Origin: Bradyrhizobium sp. ORS 278
Lineage (GTDB): Bacteria; Pseudomonadota; Alphaproteobacteria; Rhizobiales; Xanthobacteraceae
Direction of reading: 5' to 3'
NCBI RefSeq assembly: GCF_000026145.1
Contig: NC_009445.1
Location: 4,960,001-5,024,000, forward strand
Length of the DNA stretch: 64,000 nucleotides
Below, in pieces: positions 48,940 to 56,928 of the stretch. The notes below the pieces were generated by a model. That model was not told where the DNA came from, did no database searches, and was given only the letters and a program-made list of their open reading frames with translations. The position numbers and the translations under genes are program-made. Each line of letters starts with the position of its first letter. Position 1 is the stretch's first letter.

Positions 48940-49084
48940 ATAGCCTGTCCATACCCTGGAGGCATGGGTCGCGCAGGATGGAGGATAACGGTCGAATGAT
49001 GACGATCCAGCCCGCGCGCCGTTCTCCGATGTCGTCTCATGATGCCGCGCACGCGCGCGGGCCCGGCTCGCGCGGCAATCTCCG

Positions 49085-49216
49085 CCGTCGTCCCTACGTT
49101 CGCACCGCGAAAGCGGGGCCTCATAACCACAGGCGGCTATCGTGACGCTCGATCTCTCCCCGCGTGCCTCGAGCGAGATCACGCGGTATGGGTCACAGCG
49201 TTCGCCGGGACGACGA
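49085..49216. repeat. Palindromic intergenic repeat element
   Basis: The left end GTCGTCCCTACGTTCGCACC and right end GTTCGCCGGGACGACGAT are imperfect complements that enclose a GC-rich spacer with CATAACCACAGGCGG. It matches the style of intergenic repeats I recall from Bradyrhizobium. It lies within the gap before the LysR gene and may have displaced or hidden part of the promoter. Confidence 0.65.
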
Positions 49217-49293
49217 TCGGAGAGACGTTGCCGCCGCGGACAAGGTCGTGACGCCGCGGCACGGGCACGACTGATGAGTTGTTAGGAGCCCCC

Positions 49294-50292
49294 ATGGAGC
49301 TGCGCCTGTTTCGCTACTGCGTCGCCGTTGCCGAGGAAGCGAGCTTCACGCGCGCGGCGGCGCGGTTGCGGATTGCGCAGCCGGCGCTGAGCCGGCAGAT
49401 CAAGGCGGTCGAGCAGGAGATCGGCTTTGCGCTGTTCCAACGCGGCCTGCGCGGCGTCACGCTGACGGAGGCTGGGCGCGTACTGATCGCGAGCGCGCGC
49501 AGCGTGCTGGCCGAAGCCGAGGCCGCGGTGCAGAAGGCGCGGCGCGCCGGCCGCGGCGAGCTCGGGCTGCTCCGGATCGGCTTCACCGCCTCCGCCTCGT
49601 TCAATCCGTTCGTGACCGGCGCGATCCGTGATTTCCGTACCGCCTATCCCGACGTCGAGATCGAACTGATCGAGGAGGCCACCAGCTTCCTGCTCGAGCG
49701 CTTCGCCAACGGCCGGCTCGACGTCGCCTTCATCCGACCGGCTCCCGGCGAGGTGGACCATCTGCTCTCGCAGCGCGCCGTCACGGAGCCGTTGGTCGTC
49801 GCGATGCCGAGCGCGCACAAGCAGGCGGCGCGCAAATCCGTTGCGCTGGCCTCGCTCGCCGACGACGCCTTCATTCTGTACCCGCGCCCGAACGGCCGCG
49901 CGCTGTTCGACAGCATCGTCTCGGCCTGCCAGGCCGCCGGCTTCTCGCCGAAGATTCTGCAGGTCGCGCCGCAACTCACCTCGGTGGTCAACCTCGTCGC
50001 CACCGGAATCGGAGTCTCGATCGTGCCGCGCTCGATGGCGCAGGTGTCGACCGACGGCGTGGTCTATCGTCCCCTCACCCACGCACCCAAGGCCGAGATC
50101 ACACTGGTCCGGCGCAACCAGGCGGAGCCGCGCTCGGCCGTGCTGTTCGCCGACCTGGTGCGGTCGCGGGCATCGGCGTCCGCGGAGCTCTCATCGAAAG
50201 ACCCGGGCGAAATCCGGCCGATACCCAGGAAAGATCACAGCCCCGCAAAACGGAAGCCGGACAAGCCGACCCGGGCCGGTCGGCGCCGCTGA
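49294..50292 (+). CDS. LysR-family transcriptional regulator (BenM/CatM-like)
   Basis: The 332-residue protein has the N-terminal LysR helix-turn-helix (MELRLFRYCVAVAEEASFTR, IAQPALSRQIKAVEQEIG) and an effector domain starting GLLRIGFTASASFNPFVTGA. The ATG at 49294 has TTAGGAG upstream; an earlier ATG in frame is less likely. The last 35 or so residues are a basic, Pro/Lys-rich tail beyond the usual LysR end. It is divergent from the CoA-transferase operon and probably activates it in response to an aromatic acid or its CoA or cyclic product. Confidence 0.92.
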   Translation: MELRLFRYCVAVAEEASFTRAAARLRIAQPALSRQIKAVEQEIGFALFQRGLRGVTLTEAGRVLIASARSVLAEAEAAVQKARRAGRGELGLLRIGFTASASFNPFVTGAIRDFRTAYPDVEIELIEEATSFLLERFANGRLDVAFIRPAPGEVDHLLSQRAVTEPLVVAMPSAHKQAARKSVALASLADDAFILYPRPNGRALFDSIVSACQAAGFSPKILQVAPQLTSVVNLVATGIGVSIVPRSMAQVSTDGVVYRPLTHAPKAEITLVRRNQAEPRSAVLFADLVRSRASASAELSSKDPGEIRPIPRKDHSPAKRKPDKPTRAGRRR

Positions 50293-50723
50293 TAAAACCG
50301 GCGACCGTCGCGGGCTGCCCGACGGGCAGCTCATGCCGATGCCACAATCCTGCGAGGCGCGCCGAAGTCCGTGCTCGAAAAATGTCATTTCGGCTGCGTT
50401 CTCAGTCACATCATCTCTGTCCAGTCCTCCCATGAAAAATATTCCTGTTTCGCTTTATGCGAAATCATGGTTGAGTGTCGACGTTCCGCTTCGCCGAGAG
50501 GGGCGCATCGCGATCGTCACGACGCGCGGGGTGTGGATGCGGTGGGTGTGCCGAATCGCAGTGTGACGTAGGTCATGCGGACGAACGAGTTCGGCACACC
50601 GGCGAAATCGTAGGGTCCTGGTCTCCCGACGCCGAGGCCAAGCGGATGGTGACGATGATCCGTCCGTGACGGGGGCAAGACAGCCGGTCCCCGGGGAGAC
50701 GACGTATAAGCCGCTCAACCACC

Positions 50724-50845
50724 GCGCGGGGAATGCCGGGATGCCTCGGCTGAACCTGTGGTGACTGCCGCCTGCTTATCTTTCTGCAGGCGGGCCATGG
50801 GGGCGGCCAGCGCCCCGCATTCCCCGCGCCCTCTCGATCACGAGG
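50724..50845. repeat. Compound stem-loop element (possible structured RNA or intergenic repeat)
   Basis: An outer perfect 13-bp stem pairs GCGCGGGGAATGC (50724-50736) with GCATTCCCCGCGC (50817-50829). An inner 8-bp stem pairs CCGCCTGC (50768-50775) with GCAGGCGG (50786-50793). A third stem, CGCCCTC/GAGGGCG, follows directly to about 50845. The nested stems argue for a structured RNA or a mobile palindromic element; I recall similar sequences dispersed in Bradyrhizobium. It lies upstream of the exopolysaccharide locus and does not resemble any riboswitch I know. Confidence 0.6.
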
Positions 50846-51007
50846 GCGACACGACCAGGACAGCTCGGACGCTTTGCGCGCCGCGAGGCCGCAGCGTCAC
50901 ATCGCTTGTGCAATCCGCGCTGCAGATACCGCCGGTCTCCCTGCCCGATTGGCGAACGCGAGACCCCCGCAACGGACACCGGCACACTTGCTTTTGCCAC
51001 ACCCGCC

Positions 51008-51090
51008 ATTTAATTTTTAACCGCCACTTGCTGGGCAAAATTGGATTTAATATAAATTTAAATGTACGATCGATCAGAAAATTAATCCCT
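51008..51090. promoter_or_regulatory. AT-rich control zone upstream of the tyrosine-kinase gene
   Basis: This stretch is strikingly AT-rich for the window. It contains ATTTAATTTTTAA near 51008, GGATTTAATATAAATTTAAA near 51043 (including the palindrome ATTTAATATAAAT) and AAATTAATCC near 51079. Similar ATTTAA/GATTTAAT palindromes occur at two other exopolysaccharide promoters (55306-55358 and 58961-58996). Zinc-finger MucR/Ros-type regulators of rhizobial exopolysaccharide bind AT-rich sites of this kind. It ends about 65 bases before the gene. Confidence 0.55.
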
Positions 51091-51153
51091 TGTTTTGGCA
51101 GGCATCCGGACAGCCCGCGACCTCCGAAGCGCAACTCACGAAGCTTCACGCAC

Positions 51154-53517
51154 ATGCTGCACAATCCGAACGCAAGTACGGCTGCCTTCAATCCTCAACA
51201 GGATCACGGTTGGGAGCGGAACAGCCCCGGTATGCTTGATCTGGTGCTGGGCTTCCTTCGCCGGCGCTTTCTGGTCATCGGGATCACGACCGTCTTTGCG
51301 CTCGTTGCGAGCATCGCTGTGCTGAAAATCATTCCGCCGACCTACTCGGCCGACGTGAAGATCATGCTCGGTAACGCGAGGCCGCCGGTGCTGCAGCCGC
51401 AGCCGGCGCAGGACGACGCGCCGCCGCTCGACATCGAAGCCCAAATCGAGATCCTGAAGTCAAAGTCGGTGGCGACGGCTGTCATCAGCAAGCTGAACCT
51501 CGCTGAAGATCCGGACTTCAGCGGCAAGGCCAGTCCGCTGCACGGCTTTCTGAGCGCCGCCCGCCGGTTCGTGAGCTCGGCGCCGGAGCCCAACGCTTCG
51601 TCGATGGAGGATCTGCTCGAAGAGTTTCAACGCCGGATGAACGCGTTCCGGATCGGCACCAGCAGCGTCGTCGAGGTCGACTTCAGCGCCAGCGATCCGC
51701 AGCGCGCCGCAATGATCGCCAATGCGATCGTCAAGGAATATTTCGACCAGCAGCTGAAGGCGGAAGCAAACGAGCAGCGCACGTTGACGGCTTGGCTGCA
51801 TGACCGGCTACAGGAACTCGGCAACGACGCGACCTCGGCCGAGCGCGCGGTGAACGAGTTGAAGAGCCGCCACAACATCGTCTCCGCGGACGGCCGGTTC
51901 ATGGACCAGCAGCAGGTCGTCGACCTGACCAACCGCCTGGTTGCTGCACGGACAAACGCCACCTCGCTCATGTCCCGGCTGAACCGGTTCGACGAGATGC
52001 TGGCCACAGCCAACGGCGATACGCCGATCGAAAAATTTGCGAGCGTATCCGACTTCGCGCCGGCTGAACTGAGCGGCAACATCAATCCGCCCGACAGCTT
52101 TTCGCATAACAATGCGAACAGCACGCAGATCATCAACAATCTGCGCCAACAGTACCTCGACGACGCCAAGCGGGAGTACGAGTACTCGGCCAAGTTCGGT
52201 AGCGACCATCAGGCGGTTCTGAACATCCGCGCCACGATGAAGAGTATTCGCCAGGCCATTCTCGACGAAGTCCGGCGTCTCGCCGACGTGGCAAAGCACG
52301 ACTATGCCGAGGCAAGGCAGCAGCAGCAGGAGGTCGAAAAGGAGCTCGCGCAGGCCGTGGCCCGATCCCAGGATACCAGGGCCGCCGAGATCAGCATCCG
52401 CGAACTCGAAACCAGCGCCAAGAGCTACCGCGCCCTCTATGATACTTTCCTGCAGCGCTACATGGGTTCGGTCCAGCAGGGCTCGTTTCCGATCACCAAG
52501 GCCCGGGTGATCTCCGCCGCCACGCCGCCCAAGAAGAAGACCAAGCCAAAATCGATCGTCATGCTGGCCATTGGCCTGCTCGGGGGACTCACCCTCGGCG
52601 GCGGCCTCGGGCTGCTCCGGGAGTTGAGAGATCGCAGCTTCCGCACGACCCATCAGGTCGAAGACCGCTTGCGTCTTCCCTGCCTGTCCGTCGTGCCGCT
52701 GCTGAAAGTCGGCGAGGTGAACAAGATCACCCGCGGAACCGCCTCGGACCACGCCGGCAACACAGAGGCGGAGTGCAGCGAGCGGCTGGTGAGCAGAAGC
52801 AGCGGAGCATGCTGGGCGGCATCCGCGATGCCCTCATCCCGTTTCGCGGAATCGATCCGCTCCCTGAGAGTCGCCATCGACCAGGATCCCAACCGGACGT
52901 CGCGGAAGGTGTTCGGGCTGGTCTCTGCGCTGCCCAATGAAGGCAAATCGGTCATCGCCGCCTCGCTTGCCCAGTCGATCGCCGGATCCGGCAAGCGCGT
53001 GATCGTGGTCGACTGCGATCTCCGCAACCCGTCGCTTTCGGCCTCGCTTGCGCCCAAGGCGGGAACAGGGATTGCGGACATCGTTTCCGGAGCGCGGCAG
53101 CTCGAGGACACGATCTGGACAGATGCGGTCACCCGCCTGCATTTCCTGCCCGGCAAGGGCGCGGCGCATCGCGACACCTGCGACATCCTGGCCCATGACG
53201 AGATGCGCAAGCTGTTCGACCGGCTGCGTGAGACCTATGACTACGTGATTGTCGATCTGCCGCCACTGGCGCCGGTTGTCGACGCACGCGCCATCTCGGG
53301 TCTGCTCGACAGCTTCGTGCTCGTCGTCGAATGGGGCCGCACGCCGGCCGACGTCGTCGAGCATGCGCTGAACACGGCGCCGAACGTCTACGACTCCCTG
53401 CTTGGCGTCGTGCTCAACAAGACCGACATGAAGGTGCTGGGCCGCTACGCCAAGCATTTCGGCGACTACTACAACAACGAATATTATACTCGTTACGGCA
53501 GCGTCATGGCCGAATGA
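51154..53517 (+). CDS. Wzc/ExoP-type polysaccharide co-polymerase with tyrosine-kinase domain
   Basis: The 787-residue protein has a Wzz chain-length domain with membrane segments near 38-60 and about 470-490 and a long periplasmic coiled coil between them. The cytoplasmic BY-kinase domain has Walker A SALPNEGKS (591-599), Walker A' VIVVDCDLRNP (616-626) and Walker B YVIVDLPP (697-704). The C-terminus holds a tyrosine cluster (DYYNNEYYTRY, about 777-790 region) for autophosphorylation. It controls polymer length and export at the inner membrane. The start at MLHNPNAST has only a weak ribosome-binding site, so it may be misplaced. It heads the exopolysaccharide locus. Confidence 0.9.
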   Translation: MLHNPNASTAAFNPQQDHGWERNSPGMLDLVLGFLRRRFLVIGITTVFALVASIAVLKIIPPTYSADVKIMLGNARPPVLQPQPAQDDAPPLDIEAQIEILKSKSVATAVISKLNLAEDPDFSGKASPLHGFLSAARRFVSSAPEPNASSMEDLLEEFQRRMNAFRIGTSSVVEVDFSASDPQRAAMIANAIVKEYFDQQLKAEANEQRTLTAWLHDRLQELGNDATSAERAVNELKSRHNIVSADGRFMDQQQVVDLTNRLVAARTNATSLMSRLNRFDEMLATANGDTPIEKFASVSDFAPAELSGNINPPDSFSHNNANSTQIINNLRQQYLDDAKREYEYSAKFGSDHQAVLNIRATMKSIRQAILDEVRRLADVAKHDYAEARQQQQEVEKELAQAVARSQDTRAAEISIRELETSAKSYRALYDTFLQRYMGSVQQGSFPITKARVISAATPPKKKTKPKSIVMLAIGLLGGLTLGGGLGLLRELRDRSFRTTHQVEDRLRLPCLSVVPLLKVGEVNKITRGTASDHAGNTEAECSERLVSRSSGACWAASAMPSSRFAESIRSLRVAIDQDPNRTSRKVFGLVSALPNEGKSVIAASLAQSIAGSGKRVIVVDCDLRNPSLSASLAPKAGTGIADIVSGARQLEDTIWTDAVTRLHFLPGKGAAHRDTCDILAHDEMRKLFDRLRETYDYVIVDLPPLAPVVDARAISGLLDSFVLVVEWGRTPADVVEHALNTAPNVYDSLLGVVLNKTDMKVLGRYAKHFGDYYNNEYYTRYGSVMAE

Positions 53518-53539
53518 GAAGAACCGGCCGGGGCGCCGA

Positions 53540-53800
53540 TCAGCGCTGGTGCTCGGGCCGGATGGAGGGGTGGGCGATGCCGGCCCGCTCGAGGATGCCG
53601 CGGACATAGATGCCGGAGACGTAGCCGAGCTGGACCGCGACCAGGCCGCCGATGGCCGACAGCGCAGCCGACATGCCGCTGACCACCGCAGCCGCGGCGC
53701 ATTCCACGGCAACGACGGCGACGAGTGCAATCAGGGTGCGAATATTGAAGACCGCTCCCGCGATTGTCCCGGCTCCGAAATGAAGCGCGATCACCCACAT
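53540..53800 (-). CDS. Small membrane protein of unknown function
   Basis: The 86-residue product has about three hydrophobic segments (AGTIAGAVFNIRTLIALVAV, AAALSAIGGLVAVQLGYVSG) and a short polar C-terminus. GAGGAGG lies about 12 bases upstream of the ATG. It converges on the tyrosine-kinase gene. I do not recognise it; it resembles small transmembrane proteins found next to polysaccharide or exopolysaccharide genes (YjfL-like in look only). Existence as a gene is likely but not certain. Confidence 0.6.
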   Translation of the reverse strand: MWVIALHFGAGTIAGAVFNIRTLIALVAVVAVECAAAAVVSGMSAALSAIGGLVAVQLGYVSGIYVRGILERAGIAHPSIRPEHQR

Positions 53801-54014
53801 CAGTTTTCATGCCTCCTCGGCCAGGTCGAGAGGCTAGCGGCCAATGGTTAGGGATCAGCTAAGCGGTTCGGGCGGATTCGAACAAGCGCAGGGAAGCAAC
53901 ACCGCATCGCGGAATAACCGTGATCGGCGAGCGGCGGCACGCCACGGGTGGGCTGCCGCATCTGCCTCTCCAGCCCCTGGGCCGGAGCTCGCGTACCGGG
54001 ATGGTCTCAGGTCG

Positions 54015-55220
54015 TCATTGCAGTTCCAGACCGCCGAAATGAAAGATCCTGGCGAGTTGAGGCGATACGCCGGCGAACGTCGCGGTGCAGCCCTGGCTGT
54101 CCAGCTGCTTCCGCAGCATCAGCAGCAGTCCGAGGAAGCGCGCATCGATGGCGCAGACGTTTGAAAAATCGAGTCGCACATGCTTGCGGACCGCCACCGC
54201 CGACCGGAACACCGGAATGGCCCGATCCACGTGCCGTGCATCGGCGGGCCCGGAGAGGCTGAGCGTGACCTGCCGCGAACCATAGTCCTGCGTGATCGTG
54301 AGCGCCTCGCCACGCTCATGCGTGCGCCGCATCCACCACGTCGACACCACGAACGGGAGCACGCGGGTGCACAGCAGGCGCAGCATGGCGGTGCCGTCGT
54401 TCCAGTAGCGCCGCCAGAGATACGGCTCCTCCTTGATGCGCCAGAGCCACTCGAGGCCCATGCTGCGCATGAATCCCGGCGCGCGTCTCACTGTCCCGGC
54501 CTGGAAGTTGAGGGCGGCGCCCAGATGGGCGCGGACCGGAATCTCGAGCCGCTGGTGGTTGCGCTGGAGCCAGGACTGGCCCTTCTGACTGCTCAAGGAT
54601 GCGACCAGAAAATCGGCCCCGCTGGCGTTGATCTCCTCGATGATGTGATCGCCGCTCATCTCCTCGGCGGAACAGTAGCCGGGGTTCGACCAGCCCACAC
54701 ACCGCAGCCCGCTGGATTGGCTGTTCAGCGTCCGCGCCGCGCGTTCGGCCGCGCCTTCCGGACCTCCGAACAAAAACAGCTTGAGAGACGACGCCGAACC
54801 GGCATCCGACTTGAGCGCATCGAAGATATCGGCCCCGGCCGTCCGCGTCTTGATCGGGATACCGATCAGCCGCGCAATCCACACCACCGGCATGCCGTCG
54901 ACGGTGCAGAGGTCGCTCAGGATCAGGGACTCCCTGAAGCTCCGGTTCGACTGGCTGGTGACCAGGAAGTTCAGATTGGGGGTCGAGATCAGGAAACGCG
55001 TTCGGCGTCGGGCCGCGTCGCGGATGCGGCGCAGAACCCCGCGCATTCCGATGGCATCGATCGGGATTCCAAGGACGCAATAGACGTCGCGGGACAGGTC
55101 ATCGCCCACCGCGGGATCCGGCATCAGTCCGTCCACCTCGGGCAGGTCACGCCCCGCGCCGGAGCGGCTCACGCGATAGTAGGATCGCCCGGTTTCCTGC
55201 AGTCCCTGCGTCGTCAACAT
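54015..55220 (-). CDS. WecG/TagA/CpsF-family glycosyltransferase fused to a STAS domain
   Basis: The 401-residue protein starts at the ATG at 55220 with GGGAGG upstream. Residues about 45-290 form the GT26 domain (RFLISTPNLNFLVTSQSNRS, SDLCTVDGMPVVWIARLIG, LFLFGGPEGAAERAARTL), which typically adds ManNAc(A), glucose or similar to a lipid-linked acceptor at the membrane. Residues about 304-401 form a STAS-like domain (VRLDFSNVCAIDARFLGLLL), where the phosphorylatable Ser of anti-sigma antagonists is Ala (Asp359-Ala-Arg). A STAS domain on this enzyme is unusual. It may regulate the enzyme by protein contact. It faces the divergent polymerase gene across an AT-rich promoter zone. Confidence 0.88.
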   Translation of the reverse strand: MLTTQGLQETGRSYYRVSRSGAGRDLPEVDGLMPDPAVGDDLSRDVYCVLGIPIDAIGMRGVLRRIRDAARRRTRFLISTPNLNFLVTSQSNRSFRESLILSDLCTVDGMPVVWIARLIGIPIKTRTAGADIFDALKSDAGSASSLKLFLFGGPEGAAERAARTLNSQSSGLRCVGWSNPGYCSAEEMSGDHIIEEINASGADFLVASLSSQKGQSWLQRNHQRLEIPVRAHLGAALNFQAGTVRRAPGFMRSMGLEWLWRIKEEPYLWRRYWNDGTAMLRLLCTRVLPFVVSTWWMRRTHERGEALTITQDYGSRQVTLSLSGPADARHVDRAIPVFRSAVAVRKHVRLDFSNVCAIDARFLGLLLMLRKQLDSQGCTATFAGVSPQLARIFHFGGLELQ

Positions 55221-55305
55221 CGACCGCCTCCCTCGAGCCTGCGCCCCCGCGCGGCGCTGACGCCGGACCCTGCCGGCGAGCTTCTCCGCCAAAGGCGGAC
55301 GACCT

Positions 55306-55358
55306 CAATCAATCATTTAATTTTAAATGATCTGATTTATTTAATGTGTTTTAATTGT
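55306..55358. promoter_or_regulatory. AT-rich palindromic control zone between divergent genes
   Basis: The perfect palindrome ATCATTTAATTTTAAATGAT (55312-55331) sits between the divergent glycosyltransferase-STAS and polymerase genes, followed by GATTTATTTAATGTG and, further on, TTTGATTTAATTG near 55420. The same ATTTAA/GATTTAAT core occurs upstream of the tyrosine-kinase gene and at 58971-58988. The perfection of the dyad in GC-rich DNA argues for a real binding site. Confidence 0.6.
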
Positions 55359-55507
55359 GGGCGCCAGTGTCGTTTTGAGACGCGTTCGGCGGAAACAATC
55401 CGGACAACTGGGGCGATATTTGATTTAATTGCCGCCCAGGGTCATAATCAAACATTACGGCACGGCCGGCGTGACGGCTTTAGCCATGACATTCGGGCAG
55501 AGCGCAG

Positions 55508-56896
55508 ATGGCCAGACCTTCAACGACGCACATTTCAGCAGGGCCCCGCGTCGCCGCGTCGAGCTTCGACATCTGTGCGCTGATTCCGGTCGTCGCCTTC
55601 GCCTATTCGTCGCTGATCCAGCCGCTGATCTATTTCGGCTTCCCGCCATCGCCGGGGCTTCAGGGCCTGCTGGAAAGCCGAATCGAGAACCGCATCTTCT
55701 GGCCGGCTCTGGCGGCCATTGCCATGATCATTGCCGCGCAGCGGCTCGCCCGCGGCGGACGCCTCCCCGTTCCGCCGAACATCGTCAGTCTCTGCGCCTA
55801 TTTCGGTTTCGCCGGCGCCAGCATCGGCTGGGCGCTCAAACCCGAATTCGCCTTCGTCCGCTTCGTGCAGGAAGCGATGGTACTCACCGCGATCGTGCTG
55901 CCCGCCTTGTTGTCGAACCCGGCGGTCGACATCCTGCGCGGGATGTTCTTCTGTTTCGCAGCCGGCGTCATCCTCAACGTGCTTTTGATCCCCGGCGGCT
56001 ATGCGAGCTACGCGCAATACGGCGCTCAGCTGGTCGACATCGGCTACCAGGGATATTTCTCGGGAAAGAACCTGCTCGGTGAGTTCTCCGCGAGCGCACT
56101 TCTGCTGGCACTTCACGAGCTGTGTTATGCCGGACACCGCCGCGTGTTGGGGCTCGTGGTCGCCATCGGGGCAGTCACCTTGATCTTCATCTCCAGCTCC
56201 AAGACGGCGCTTGGGCTCGCCCTTCTGGCTCCCGCTCTTGCCATCATCGTGCTGCTGTTCGCTCGAACCTTGCGGCTCTCACCGGTCCTCATTCTCGCCG
56301 CGCTGGCTCTGGCCTACATCGTCATGAGCGAGCTCGCAGGCTTCAGCACCCAACGTATCGCCTATCTGTTGACAGGAGACTCGAGCTTCACGGGCCGCAC
56401 CACCATATGGGCCTTTACGACGTCGGAGATCGCACAGCGGCCGCTGCTCGGCTGGGGCTATCAGAGCTTCTGGCTGGTCGGGGCAGATGCCCCGAGCGTG
56501 ACCGAGGCGCCCGGCTGGGTGAAGGCCATGCCGAACTCTCATAACGGCTTCTACGACACGATTTTGGAACTGGGCTATGTGGGCTTCGCCCTCCTCCTGG
56601 TGTTTCTCGCCGCGACCGTGCATGTGATCGGTCGCGTGATGGCCTATGATTTCAAGCGCGCATGGGTTCTTCTCTCGATGGCCTTGTTCGTCATGATCTA
56701 CAATGGCCTTGAAACACTGTGGCTGCGCGCGTTCGACGTCACATGGGTGGTGTTCGTGCTCGTGACCGTCGAGGCTGCGCGATACTGGAGCCGGTTACAA
56801 CAGACGACGCAGATCCACCAGCCGGCGGCGCAGCCACCGGTTCGCCCGATCGGTACACGAGCGATGTGGCGTCCCCGCCTGGGTGTTCGCCTCTGA
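55508..56896 (+). CDS. Wzy/WaaL-type O-antigen ligase/polymerase family membrane protein
   Basis: The 462-residue protein has about ten membrane segments and a long periplasmic loop with the Wzy_C pattern TGRTTIWAFTTSEIAQRPLL, GWGYQSFWLV and NSHNGFYDTILELGYVG. This is the O-antigen-ligase-like family (PF04932-type), which joins polysaccharide repeat units at the periplasmic face. No clear ribosome-binding site is visible close to the ATG. It lies next to the glycosyltransferase-STAS gene and shares its AT-rich control zone. Confidence 0.88.
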   Translation: MARPSTTHISAGPRVAASSFDICALIPVVAFAYSSLIQPLIYFGFPPSPGLQGLLESRIENRIFWPALAAIAMIIAAQRLARGGRLPVPPNIVSLCAYFGFAGASIGWALKPEFAFVRFVQEAMVLTAIVLPALLSNPAVDILRGMFFCFAAGVILNVLLIPGGYASYAQYGAQLVDIGYQGYFSGKNLLGEFSASALLLALHELCYAGHRRVLGLVVAIGAVTLIFISSSKTALGLALLAPALAIIVLLFARTLRLSPVLILAALALAYIVMSELAGFSTQRIAYLLTGDSSFTGRTTIWAFTTSEIAQRPLLGWGYQSFWLVGADAPSVTEAPGWVKAMPNSHNGFYDTILELGYVGFALLLVFLAATVHVIGRVMAYDFKRAWVLLSMALFVMIYNGLETLWLRAFDVTWVVFVLVTVEAARYWSRLQQTTQIHQPAAQPPVRPIGTRAMWRPRLGVRL

Positions 56897-56928
56897 CCGG
56901 CACCGCGTGTTGTCGCAGCGCTAGCCGT

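Larger units (their letters stand above)
48764..49293. other. Divergent intergenic region with LysR-type site and palindromic repeat
   Basis: The 530 bases between the CoA-transferase and LysR genes contain a short palindrome near 48927 and a repeat at 49085-49216. No gene longer than a chance frame is credible. Both divergent promoters must lie here. Confidence 0.6.
50293..51153. other. 860-bp intergenic region with a structured element and an AT-rich promoter zone
   Basis: No credible gene lies between the LysR gene and the tyrosine-kinase gene. The region holds the compound stem-loop at 50724-50845 and an AT-rich zone from about 51008. The remainder from 50293 to about 50700 shows nothing recognisable beyond chance open frames. 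Confidence 0.6.

Noticed and set aside
50371..50571. Short plus-strand frame after the LysR gene
   Set aside because: No ribosome-binding site, odd composition and no recognisable fold.
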